From assembly GCA_018053185.1 (NCBI GenBank), contig JAGPLX010000004.1, forward strand, positions 17,967-81,966: a stretch of 64,000 bases of DNA, written 5' to 3'. Both the position numbers and the translations under genes were made by a program. Source of the DNA: Syntrophobacteraceae bacterium. GTDB taxonomy: Bacteria; Desulfobacterota; Syntrophobacteria; Syntrophobacterales; Syntrophobacteraceae. The notes below the pieces were generated by a model. It ran no database searches. It had not been told where the DNA came from and was given only the letters and a program-made list of their open reading frames with translations. Positions 1 to 7,826 of the stretch are shown piece by piece (position 1 is the first letter of the stretch; each line of letters begins with the position of its first letter).

Positions 1-489
1 TCCATGGACGAGGCGGAGAAGATCAAAAAGAAATTCGGCTGCGCCCTTACCGAATGGGTAAGCCCCCAGGATGTTATCGAGGTGGGGTCCGTGGGAGGGC
101 AAAAGCCACGGCAGTTGGCGAAGTCCATCCTGACCCAGATCATCGAGGCCAGGGTGGAAGAAATCATGAAAATCATCGAGTGGGAACTGGTGCGGTCTGG
201 ATACCTCGAGTCGTTGCATGCCGGGGCGGTCCTGACGGGGGGGGTCGCCCTTCTACCGGGGATCCGGGAATTGGCCGAGAATGTTCTGGATATGCCGGTC
301 CGTATCGGGGTTCCCTACCGTTTCGGAGGATTGGGGGATGTGGTGAGGAACCCGATCTACGCCACGGCGAGCGGCTTACTCTTGCATGGCCGCAAACATG
401 GAGGACGTCGCAGTCCCCTGGAAGAGCCCACCTTGTTCAGGAAAGTGATGACGTCCCTGAAGCGGTGGTTTCGGGAGTTTTTGGGATGA
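1..489 (+). CDS. ftsA: Cell division protein FtsA, C-terminal part (gene starts before the window)
   Basis: This is the 3' end of ftsA, the actin-like protein that tethers FtsZ to the inner membrane. The frame is open from base 1, so the start lies upstream. The visible part has the actin-fold nucleotide-binding segment LTGGVALLPGI (about 235-267). It ends with an amphipathic helix rich in K, R, F and W (about 433-486), which matches the membrane-targeting sequence of FtsA. A charged linker (GRKHGGRRSP) precedes that helix, as in the family. The gene is followed by ftsZ after 152 bp, the usual division-cluster order. Identity is secure; full length cannot be judged. Confidence 0.93.
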   Translation, partial: SMDEAEKIKKKFGCALTEWVSPQDVIEVGSVGGQKPRQLAKSILTQIIEARVEEIMKIIEWELVRSGYLESLHAGAVLTGGVALLPGIRELAENVLDMPVRIGVPYRFGGLGDVVRNPIYATASGLLLHGRKHGGRRSPLEEPTLFRKVMTSLKRWFREFLG

Positions 490-641
490 ATCTACGGACG
501 GTGGACAGGGATCTGAAAAGGAAGGAGGAGGCCGGGACAGGAATCAAGTGGACTCGGTCGAGGGATCTGAGTGGAAGAACGGCAGGACTTGGTTTGCAAG
601 TGTCCTAACCAAATACGATCATCGAGGGGGAAGGGGCCGAT

Positions 642-1841
642 ATGGAAAATTTATCATTGAACAGAGCCAAGATCAAAGTTTTGGGAATCGGTGGCGGCGG
701 TGGCAATGCAATCAACAACATGATCTGCGAAGGGCTGGAAGGGGTGGAATTCGTAGCGGCCAACACAGATTTCCAGGTGTTGGAACGGAGTTTGGCGTCA
801 ACCAAGATTCAGCTGGGGATAAACCTGACAAAGGGGCTGGGCGCCGGGGGAAACCCGGAGGTGGGGTGCAAGGCCACCCAGGAGGATGTGGATAAAATCC
901 GTGCTTCTGTCGAGGGCAGTGACATGGTGTTCATCACGGCGGGGCTGGGCGGTGGAACGGGCACGGGGGGAGCCCCCATCGCCGCCCAGGTGTGCAAAGA
1001 AATGGGGATTCTCACCGTGGCCGTGGTCACCAAACCTTTTACTTTTGAAGGGAAAGTGCGCCATCGGCACGCCGAGGAGGGATTGAAAGCTCTCCAGGAG
1101 GTTGTGGACACCCTCATCACCATTCCCAACGACCGGCTTTTGTGCCTGGCCGATCGGCGTGCCACCTTCCTCGAGATGGTCAAGCGGGCAGACGATGTGT
1201 TATTGTATGCAGTAAAAGGGATCTCGGACCTCATCGTCAACCCCGGTTACTTCAATGTGGATTTTGCCGATGTGAAGACCGTCATGGGCGAAATGGGGCT
1301 GGCCCTCATGGGAACCGGAGTGGGTCGCGGGGAAAACCGAGCGGCCCAGGCTGCCCAGCAGGCCATGTCGAGTCCCCTTCTCGAGGACATTTCCATTCAT
1401 GGGGCAAGGGCAGCCTTGGTCAACATTTGCGCTGGACCCGATCTCGGGATGCACGAATTCGAGGAAGCTTCCTCCATAATCTACAAAGAAGTGGATGATG
1501 AAGCCCACATCATTTTGGGCACGGCCATAGATCCCACCATGGAAGACGAAATTCGAGTGACGGTCATTGCCACGGGAATTGGGAAAGTCGAGAAGGCCGA
1601 GCCCGTCAGCGCGACGGTGACCCGTGCCAAGAGGGCCAGGGCTGAAGGGGTCATCCCGGAACTCAACTATGACTATCTTCAGATTCCCACGGTGGTTCGC
1701 CATCGCTCCGCGCGGGAAAACGGACCGGGCCTCAGTTACGAGGTCCCGAGAAAGAAAACCTTTCTTCAGCGGCTGACGGGGACCGTCTCCGATGAGGAAG
1801 ACCTGAATATTCCCACCTTCATTCGTCGTCAGGCGGATTGA
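642..1841 (+). CDS. ftsZ: Cell division GTPase FtsZ
   Basis: Tubulin-like GTPase that polymerises into the cytokinetic ring; 399 aa, a normal length. The P-loop-like segment GIGGGGGNAIN is at residues 15-25. The tubulin signature GGGTGTG is at 103-109. The catalytic T7 loop is NPGYFNVDFADV (about 200-211), with its aspartates intact. The C-terminal tail ends in NIPTFIRRQ, matching the conserved peptide that binds FtsA. The segment before the T7 region (DRRATFLEMVKRADDVLLYAVKGI) is more diverged than in most FtsZ, but the fold motifs are complete. The start has an AGGGGG-type ribosome binding site around 626-634. It is the last gene of the division cluster here, since the next gene is unrelated. 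Confidence 0.97.
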   Translation: MENLSLNRAKIKVLGIGGGGGNAINNMICEGLEGVEFVAANTDFQVLERSLASTKIQLGINLTKGLGAGGNPEVGCKATQEDVDKIRASVEGSDMVFITAGLGGGTGTGGAPIAAQVCKEMGILTVAVVTKPFTFEGKVRHRHAEEGLKALQEVVDTLITIPNDRLLCLADRRATFLEMVKRADDVLLYAVKGISDLIVNPGYFNVDFADVKTVMGEMGLALMGTGVGRGENRAAQAAQQAMSSPLLEDISIHGARAALVNICAGPDLGMHEFEEASSIIYKEVDDEAHIILGTAIDPTMEDEIRVTVIATGIGKVEKAEPVSATVTRAKRARAEGVIPELNYDYLQIPTVVRHRSARENGPGLSYEVPRKKTFLQRLTGTVSDEEDLNIPTFIRRQAD

Positions 1842-2160
1842 GGAACGTGTTGCGGTGACGAAGGCCTGGGTGAACGGGCATTCAAGATGCCGATTTATAC
1901 CCCGCCCACCTTGGCCTCCCCCTGGAGAGTGGAAGGGGGCCGGGGATTGTCCCAGGGGGATTGCCTCACTTGCGTTCTTCGTATATGAAGTGCAAGGTAT
2001 ATGAAGTGCAAGGCCCGCTCCCGGTTGAATCGCACCCTGCCGCAGGGGATGGAGGTACAAGACGAGGGAGGGGAGGTATCTCCCGTGTCCAGCGGGAGTC
2101 TCCTTGCCGTACGTCCGAGTTCCCGCTGGAAACCGGGGCTCGAGACCCGGAAGATCCGCC
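1842..2160. other. Intergenic gap, ftsZ to radical SAM gene
   Basis: No convincing gene. The gap contains a perfect tandem duplication of 16 bp (1981-2012) and a small GC hairpin (GGGAG 2071-2075 / CTCCC 2080-2084). An open frame continues upstream of the next gene from a TTG at 2104, but those residues look like translated leader, not protein. Confidence 0.5.
1981..2012. repeat. Two perfect tandem copies of a 16-bp unit
   Basis: GTATATGAAGTGCAAG occurs at 1981-1996 and again immediately at 1997-2012. The copies are identical with no spacer. The unit is far more AT-rich than its surroundings and lies about 150 bp upstream of the radical SAM start. It could be a duplicated protein-binding site or a replication-slippage product. 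Confidence 0.85.
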
Positions 2161-3954
2161 ATGCTCTGGAAATGGAAAGAGCGTCAGAGGCAGTGGCTTT
2201 CCGCCGAAAGAGGGACGATCCGTAAAGATTGGGGCGGCAAGGTCCGTGTGGCTCTGGCTTTCCCCAACCGCTATTCCGTCGGCATGTCCAACCTGGGGTT
2301 CCAGTCGGTCTATGCAGCGTTGAACGAGCTGGATTACGTGGTCTGTGAACGGGTTTTTTACCCCGAACCCCCCGATTTGCCCTTACTCAAACAACAACCC
2401 GGAATGCTCCTTTCCCTGGAGTCCCAGAGGGCCGTGCAGGAGTTTGACCTTCTGGCCTTTTCCATCCCCTACGAGAACGATTATCCGCACGTCGTGGAAA
2501 TGCTGAGCCTGGCCGGCATCGAGCCTCGTGCAGCTCACCGTTCATCGGAATCCCCGGCCGTTGCCGCAGGGGGCATTGCGGTCATTTTGAATCCTGAACC
2601 CCTTTCTTCTTTCATGGATTTCTTCTTCATCGGCGAAGCCGAAGACATGATGTCCGACCTGGAAGGCTGGTGGAATGAATTTCAGGAGAGAAGAGCGGAC
2701 CGCAGGGACTTCCTGGGTCGGTTTGCCAGAGAGGTTTCCGGTATCTATGTCCCTTCCCTGTACCTGGATACCTACCATTCCGACGGGACCCTGCGTTCTG
2801 TGGAACCGGTCCGAGGGACACTTCCCGAAAGAATTGCTTATCGTCGAACGGAGCTAAGTCAGGCCAAACCCTGCCGGACCGTGATTCTCACTCCCGAGAC
2901 CGAATTCAGCGACGTCACCTTGATCGAGATTGGAAGGGGTTGCGGCCGCGGATGCAGGTTCTGCGCGGCCGGCTACGTCTATCGTCCAGTCCGAACTCAC
3001 CCGGGAACGAGAGTGATCGAGGTGGCCCTGGATAATCTCGACCGGAGCCCACGGGTGGGACTTGTGAGCGCCGCCGTCTCGGATCACCCGGAGATTGTTT
3101 TCATCTGCCGATCTCTGCTGGATCGAGGGGCCTCCCTTTCCTTTTCTTCCCTTCGTGCGGACAGCATCACACAGGAGATTGCATCGAGCCTGGAAGCCAG
3201 CCACCATCATGCAGTGGCCATCGCTCCCGAGGCGGGGTCCGAACGCCTTCGCAGGGTTATTAACAAAAACCTGACCGTGGATCAGATCCATCACGCCGTC
3301 GAGGAACTGGTAGAGCGTGGTGTAACGCATCTCAAACTCTATTTCATGATCGGATTGCCCACGGAGGCAGACGGGGACTTGGACGCCATCGTGGATCTTG
3401 TGAAGGCAATCCGCCATCGAATCCTCAAAACCGGCCGCGGTCGCACCCGGCTGGGAACCTTCACCCTGAGCGTTCATTCTTTTGTCCCCAAACCGTTCAC
3501 TCCGTTCCAATGGGTCCCCTTTGCCGGGATGAGGGAACTGAAGGAGCGGGGCAAAAGACTACAGAGAGCTTTAGGGAAGCTTGCCAATGTGCGGGTTCAC
3601 TTCGATCTGCCCAAATGGGCCTATGTGCAGGCTCTCCTGTCCCGGGGGGATCGTCGCGTGGCACCCATTCTCGAGAAAGTAGCCCTGGATGGGGTCGGAT
3701 GGAGCCAGGCCATGAGGAGCGTGCCGACGAACCCGGATTTCTGGGTCCTGCGCCAGCGGGGAAAAGACGAGGCCTTTCCTTGGGAAATCATCGACCTGGG
3801 ACTCAAGAGAGCCTTTCTGTGGGAAGAGTACCAGCGTGCCCTGCGGGGAGAATCGACCACGCCGTGTCGCCCCGATGAAAACTGCCGCCGGTGTGGGGTC
3901 TGTACTCCACAAGGCGATTCTGCCGCCATTGTCACGAATAGTATTGACGGATAG
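2161..3954 (+). CDS. Radical SAM protein, TIGR03960-like
   Basis: 597 aa. It has an N-terminal B12-binding-like region (RVALAFPNRYSVGMSNLGFQ near residue 30), then a radical SAM core with CxxxCxxC at residues 261, 265 and 268 (GRGCGRGCRFCAAG) that ligates the SAM-cleaving 4Fe-4S cluster. The C-terminus carries another Cys group (CRPDENCRRCGVC), possibly an auxiliary metal site. This matches the uncharacterised rSAM_fuse_unch family; in many relatives a DUF2344 domain is fused or adjacent, and none is seen here. The ATG at 2161 is chosen over an upstream in-frame TTG because GGAAG sits at the right distance and the family begins with a similar short W/K-rich helix. The substrate is unknown. 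Convergent with the next gene. Confidence 0.75.
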   Translation: MLWKWKERQRQWLSAERGTIRKDWGGKVRVALAFPNRYSVGMSNLGFQSVYAALNELDYVVCERVFYPEPPDLPLLKQQPGMLLSLESQRAVQEFDLLAFSIPYENDYPHVVEMLSLAGIEPRAAHRSSESPAVAAGGIAVILNPEPLSSFMDFFFIGEAEDMMSDLEGWWNEFQERRADRRDFLGRFAREVSGIYVPSLYLDTYHSDGTLRSVEPVRGTLPERIAYRRTELSQAKPCRTVILTPETEFSDVTLIEIGRGCGRGCRFCAAGYVYRPVRTHPGTRVIEVALDNLDRSPRVGLVSAAVSDHPEIVFICRSLLDRGASLSFSSLRADSITQEIASSLEASHHHAVAIAPEAGSERLRRVINKNLTVDQIHHAVEELVERGVTHLKLYFMIGLPTEADGDLDAIVDLVKAIRHRILKTGRGRTRLGTFTLSVHSFVPKPFTPFQWVPFAGMRELKERGKRLQRALGKLANVRVHFDLPKWAYVQALLSRGDRRVAPILEKVALDGVGWSQAMRSVPTNPDFWVLRQRGKDEAFPWEIIDLGLKRAFLWEEYQRALRGESTTPCRPDENCRRCGVCTPQGDSAAIVTNSIDG

Positions 3955-3985
3955 AACCTCCGATCAAGTTTTGCCTTTCTTGCTG

Positions 3986-4016
3986 ACGGACCGGGGGATT
4001 GAAGTCATCGGTCCGT
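3986..4016. terminator. Hairpin between convergent genes, no U-tract
   Basis: Perfect 8-bp stem ACGGACCG (3986-3993) / CGGTCCGT (4009-4016) with a 15-nt loop, midway between two converging genes. There is no T-run on either side, so it is not a classical intrinsic terminator. It could stall polymerase or protect the two mRNA 3' ends. Confidence 0.4.
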
Positions 4017-4118
4017 TGATTGCCCCCCTAAAGAAGCCCCTCTCAAAGGACGGAGTCCGGACAGACTGTGTGGATGCTTTTGGTATCACGGGCGGAGGTG
4101 CATCCCGCAACGGGTTCT

Positions 4119-5384
4119 TTACGGGGTCTCAGGTGGGGCGACATAACGAAGATTGCTGCTGATGTTGCTTACGTACTGGACCTTGCTTTCCCGAAAGAGA
4201 ATGCTCGACAGATCATAGAACCAGGTGTTTCCCTGGATGCTGGTGGGGGTCCCCTGCACGACGAGGACTTCGTCCGGCGTGGCTCCCATGGTGAAAAAGT
4301 CCGGATGTGCCTCCCCGACCAGGGGATCCGAAGGAAAGAGACGCACCTTCAGGTTCCCGAAGTAGTTGTCGTATCCTTGCACGCGGTTGTCCTTGAACCG
4401 TATCTCACTGAAGCCGTAATACCATCGATTTCCCTGGATTCGGGTTGGAGTACCCTGGACAAGGAGCACTTCATCTTTAGACGAGCCCAGAGAAAAAAAG
4501 GATGGAGGGTCTCCCTGGGGAGAGGTGGACGGAGTCAGCTGTACCTTGAGGGAACCGTCGAAGTTGTTGTATCTCCAGACTTGCCCGTCCTTGAAATGCA
4601 CTTCCGACAGGTTATAGGTCCAGGTTTGGCCATGAATCCTGCTTGGAGGTCCCTGGACTTGAAGAACTTCCTTCTCGGTAGATCCCAGGGTGAAGAAGGG
4701 AGGCGGTGAATACGGAGACGGCCCGGATGTGTGACCACGAGGAGGGGATTCAGAAGCGGGGGAAGCGGTCTCCGGGGCGGCTCCGGACACTGCATTGGGT
4801 GTGTCCGTAGCAGGGAGGTGGGGGTTCCTGGAAGGGGGAAGCGGGCTCGGCTCAACGGAGGGAAGTTGAGCGGACGGCCTTCCAGTGATGAAAGGACGAA
4901 AGAAGTCCTTTTCCACGGGCCGCCAATGGGAAAGCATCCAGACCAGAGAACAGCCCAGGAACAAGACGCCGACGCCCACCCGGATCACCCTGGAATGCTT
5001 GGAGGTCAGTGCGTGCCTGAATGGAGCCATGACAAGCCCGGCAAGCCCGGAAGCCCAACCATCCCGCGCGGTTCGGTCCGTAGCGGCAGCCTGGGATTTA
5101 TTTCTGGGCCTGGACGATGCCTTGGATTTCCCTTTGACAGGTTCTGTCGCTCTCTCGGAAGGATTTTTCCATGCGCGGGAAAGCCGCCGATAAGCGGCCG
5201 TGATTTCTTTGAACCTCTCCTCGGCAATCCGCCTCTCCCTGGGCCCCTTCTGATGAAAGAAATCCGGGTGCCATTTCTTGGCCAGCTCCCTGTAGGCTTG
5301 TTTGACCCTGGCGGGAGAGGTGCCGGGCTCGATACCCAGGAGCCGGAAGTCTTCCTCTCGAGTATTGGAGGGCTGAGATTTCAT
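4119..5384 (-). CDS. Membrane-anchored J-domain protein with three C-terminal repeats
   Basis: 421 aa. Residues 10-75 form a DnaJ domain with an intact HPD motif at 39-41, so it should stimulate an Hsp70 (DnaK) ATPase. A basic linker follows, then one transmembrane segment (about 133-151). Next comes a Pro/Ser-rich stretch (160-228) and three tandem repeats of about 55 residues (229-283, 295-349, 362-415). No signal peptide is seen. The topology fits a cytoplasmic J-domain with the repeats in the periplasm, although the orientation is inferred. The repeat consensus is F-F-x-[LM]-G-x(4)-EVL-x-VQG-x-P, with later W-x-Y and F-x(4)-V positions. I do not know the client. Divergent from the HDOD gene, convergent with the radical SAM gene. 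Confidence 0.8.
   Translation of the reverse strand: MKSQPSNTREEDFRLLGIEPGTSPARVKQAYRELAKKWHPDFFHQKGPRERRIAEERFKEITAAYRRLSRAWKNPSERATEPVKGKSKASSRPRNKSQAAATDRTARDGWASGLAGLVMAPFRHALTSKHSRVIRVGVGVLFLGCSLVWMLSHWRPVEKDFFRPFITGRPSAQLPSVEPSPLPPSRNPHLPATDTPNAVSGAAPETASPASESPPRGHTSGPSPYSPPPFFTLGSTEKEVLQVQGPPSRIHGQTWTYNLSEVHFKDGQVWRYNNFDGSLKVQLTPSTSPQGDPPSFFSLGSSKDEVLLVQGTPTRIQGNRWYYGFSEIRFKDNRVQGYDNYFGNLKVRLFPSDPLVGEAHPDFFTMGATPDEVLVVQGTPTSIQGNTWFYDLSSILFRESKVQYVSNISSNLRYVAPPETP
4140..4700 (-). repeat. Three tandem protein-coding repeats in the J-domain protein
   Basis: The 3' half of the J-domain gene encodes three homologous units of about 55 codons. Shared positions include EVLxVQGxP and W-x-Y, followed by a hydrophobic strand with F-[KR] and a Y-x-N before the end. 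The copies have diverged in sequence, so the duplication is old and selection appears to maintain the pattern. Confidence 0.8.
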
Positions 5385-5552
5385 TGGAAAAATCGCTCAA
5401 TCCATTCACAAAGCTTTTTCCCGTGATTCCATGGGACTACCCTTGGGAGGATATCGAGTGAGGAAAAAATATTCAAGTTTTTCAGGATGTTTTTCGATAG
5501 GCATGCTGGATATGACACCTGACCTTGCCCTTCATCACCCCAGGATAGGTCC

Positions 5553-6413
5553 ATGAGTGCGGTCGAAGTGCCAAATGTTCTCCAGGACGCCGTCAAGGCT
5601 GCGGAGAAGATCCCTCCGTTCCCGGATGTGGTGTGGAAAGTCATGCCACTAGTGGAACAGCTGGCCCCCGTTGCCCAAATCGAGGCGGTGATCCGCTATG
5701 ATCCGGTCATCACCGCAAAGGTGCTGGCAGTCAGTCAGAGTCCCAACTTCAGCCGAGGTCAAAAGATCCATTCCCTTCGAGATGCCATCGTGCTCCTTGG
5801 GCAGCAAAGGCTCGTGCAGGTCATACTGGCCGCCTGTTCGTCCTCTTATCTCATGGAAGAGGCTCCGGGGTACGATCTGCGGGAGGGGGAATTGTGGGAG
5901 CACTCGGTGGCTACCGCTCTCATGACGGAAATCGTGGCGGAACACCAGGGCTGGAAGGATAAAATGACCGCGTTCACTGCGGCAATCCTTCACGATATCG
6001 GGAAGACCATCCTTCACCACTTCGTGAGCGCCTATTTTGATGCCATTATCGGGAGGGTTGGAGAAAAGAAGATGGGCTTTCTGGATGCGGAAAGAGAGGT
6101 ACTTGGGATCGACCACCAGGAGCTGGGAAGGATGATCGCTCTCAAATGGAACCTTCCTTCCCCCCTCGTCACCGCCATCGGCTTCCACCATCAACCACGA
6201 GAGGCTCAGGAGCACCGGCAGCTGGCGGCCTTGGTGTACCTCTGCACCCGGATGGTTTCGGCAATGGGAATCGGTTGTGGAGTGGATGGGCTCATGCAAC
6301 CCAACCAAGACGATGTGTGTGTCGACCTGGGAATCACTTCCCGCATGATCGAGCACTTCTGTGCAGAGCTTATCGATCGCCTGGAGGCGACGAAAGAATT
6401 TCTCATATCCTAG
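5553..6413 (+). CDS. HDOD domain protein
   Basis: 286 aa, essentially one HDOD (HD-related output) domain, found in bacterial signalling proteins. Visible features are the N-terminal PPFPDVVWKV start, a D(P)VITAKVL segment, an HD-like ILHDIGK (about residue 148) and a later FHHQP. HDOD domains usually lack full phosphodiesterase ligands, and here the function is unknown. It lies about 270 bp upstream of csrA-fliW on the same strand, which hints at a link to motility or carbon-storage regulation. The start at 5553 follows AGGATAGGTCC. Another HDOD protein is encoded at 42472-43815. Confidence 0.85.
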   Translation: MSAVEVPNVLQDAVKAAEKIPPFPDVVWKVMPLVEQLAPVAQIEAVIRYDPVITAKVLAVSQSPNFSRGQKIHSLRDAIVLLGQQRLVQVILAACSSSYLMEEAPGYDLREGELWEHSVATALMTEIVAEHQGWKDKMTAFTAAILHDIGKTILHHFVSAYFDAIIGRVGEKKMGFLDAEREVLGIDHQELGRMIALKWNLPSPLVTAIGFHHQPREAQEHRQLAALVYLCTRMVSAMGIGCGVDGLMQPNQDDVCVDLGITSRMIEHFCAELIDRLEATKEFLIS

Positions 6414-6681
6414 AGGAAAAGGCGTCGTGTACTGTGGATCGATCTGCCGGTTTACGTAACGCTCGCCGGATTGGACTGCGAGGGGAGCGGCCGCCGACCG
6501 GTGATCCTCCTCAGTCACATGCCGGAAGCGCAGCTTCCAATCCCTGTGGGGTGCCTGTCTGGCGTCTTGTTGAGTGGATTGCCGGAAATCCCTTTCGTAG
6601 CCAGTTCAGATTTGATAGCATAGACCCGTCTGGGGGAATCTCGGTTTCATGGAGGAAATGTCTCGATGCGGGTGAGGGTCT

Positions 6682-6942
6682 ATGCTGGTGCTCACAAGAA
6701 AGGTCGGGGAGTCCATCCGGATCTGTGACGACATCGAGGTGGTCGTCACGGCCATTGACCAGAACAAGGTCAAGCTCGGTATCCGCAGTCCTCGTCACAT
6801 TCCGGTCTACCGGGAGGAGTTGTATCAAAAGATTCAGGAAGATAATCTGCGAGCCGCCGGCATGAGAACCGGGGACCTTGACGAAATGCTGGCCATGTTG
6901 AAGAAGGATGGATCCGTTGGGACCCCCGCCAAGGAGTCTTGA
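6682..6942 (+). CDS. csrA: Carbon storage regulator CsrA
   Basis: 86 aa RNA-binding post-transcriptional regulator. It begins with the canonical MLVLTRKVGESIRI, followed by the KVKLGI core and the RHIPVYREE segment that contains an RNA-contact arginine. The C-terminal tail of about 25 residues is longer than in E. coli (61 aa), as is common in flagellated lineages. The leader has GGA motifs (ATGGAGGA at 6649-6656 and GGGGGA at 6632-6637), the class of sequence CsrA binds, so autoregulation is possible but inferred. fliW starts 24 bp downstream. Confidence 0.96.
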   Translation: MLVLTRKVGESIRICDDIEVVVTAIDQNKVKLGIRSPRHIPVYREELYQKIQEDNLRAAGMRTGDLDEMLAMLKKDGSVGTPAKES

Positions 6943-6965
6943 TACGACGCATCAGGGTAGATCGC

Positions 6966-7418
6966 ATGAGGATTGAAACGACTCGTTTCGGCCCCCTCGA
7001 ATTGAATGAAACGGTTTTCATCCAATTCCCATGGGGGATTCCCGGTTTCGAGAATCTGAAGAGATATGTCCTCCTAGAGCACGGGAAAGGCCCGTTCCAA
7101 TGGCTCCAGGCCGTGGATGAGCCTGCGGTGGCGTTTGTGGTATGCGCGCCGGAAGCACTCGGCTTCAAATATAAAATCCCTCGAGAGAAGGGGCGGACCA
7201 TTCACCTGGACGACTGGGACGATTTGCTGGTCCTGGTCATGGTCTCCTTCGATCGAACGAATTCCACGATTCGACCTCACCAATGCGGGCCTCTCTTGTT
7301 CAACACGGCATCGAAAATCGGTTGCCAGTGGACCATCGACGTCAAGGACCTTCCCCGATACGTCGGCAAGGCCAACAGAGAACCGCTGCCTTCCAGTCCT
7401 TCTCCTTCTACCAAGTAG
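6966..7418 (+). CDS. fliW: Flagellar assembly factor FliW (CsrA antagonist)
   Basis: 150 aa. FliW binds CsrA allosterically and flagellin competitively, coupling flagellin synthesis to export. The start MRIETTRFGPLEL and the downstream FPWGIPGFE are family hallmarks. An in-frame TTG at 6939 would overlap csrA, but the ATG at 6966 matches the normal FliW N-terminus and is preceded by AGGG at about 6953. The csrA-fliW pair is conserved, but no flagellin or other flagellar gene lies in this window. The C-terminus ends in a short Ser/Pro tail (SSPSPSTK). Confidence 0.93.
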   Translation: MRIETTRFGPLELNETVFIQFPWGIPGFENLKRYVLLEHGKGPFQWLQAVDEPAVAFVVCAPEALGFKYKIPREKGRTIHLDDWDDLLVLVMVSFDRTNSTIRPHQCGPLLFNTASKIGCQWTIDVKDLPRYVGKANREPLPSSPSPSTK

Positions 7419-7826
7419 TGGATCCACGCTTGGCAATTCCCTCTGGAACACCGTCATGGAGTGGTCCGGGGTTATGCTCTGAACGCATAGATCATGGGGT
7501 CGGGGTAAAATAGGAAATGGAGGTCTATTCCAGGGGGTGACTTGGAGGGTTTGGCAAGAACCGCTGTGATTCCCGCACCTCTAAAAAGTTGCTCCGGGTC
7601 AGTTGTATGGCTTCAACCAAACCTTTGCGATTTGCTCATTGTCCCTGCAGCCTTTTGGGGACGGAAGGCCGTCGGTTTCTGCCAGCTTTGGCAAGAGATT
7701 ATGCTGCCGCACGAAACAGAACCTCACAGAGATGGTCTTTTTTCGCCAAGTCCGCACGGGAAACGGAATTAAAGCCCGTTACATGGAATAAAAGGATTGG
7801 GCGGAAAAAGGTTCGGAGCTGGTGAC
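7419..7826. other. Intergenic gap of about 400 bp after fliW
   Basis: I find no gene, tRNA or strong terminator. Three overlapping short frames on the plus strand give unrelated, low-complexity translations and no ribosome binding site. A weak hairpin around GTCCC ... GGGGAC (near 7639-7661) is the only visible structure. Confidence 0.4.

Noticed and set aside
4..608. Overlapping plus-strand frame (54-608) across ftsA
   Set aside because: It is out of phase with FtsA and its translation is low-complexity with no domain.
1981..2012. Possible CRISPR-like or phage attachment repeat
   Set aside because: It is only two adjacent copies without spacers, with no integrase or cas gene nearby.
2104..2160. 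Upstream TTG start for the radical SAM protein
   Set aside because: Added residues look like translated leader; ATG 2161 has a ribosome binding site and the family-typical N-terminus.
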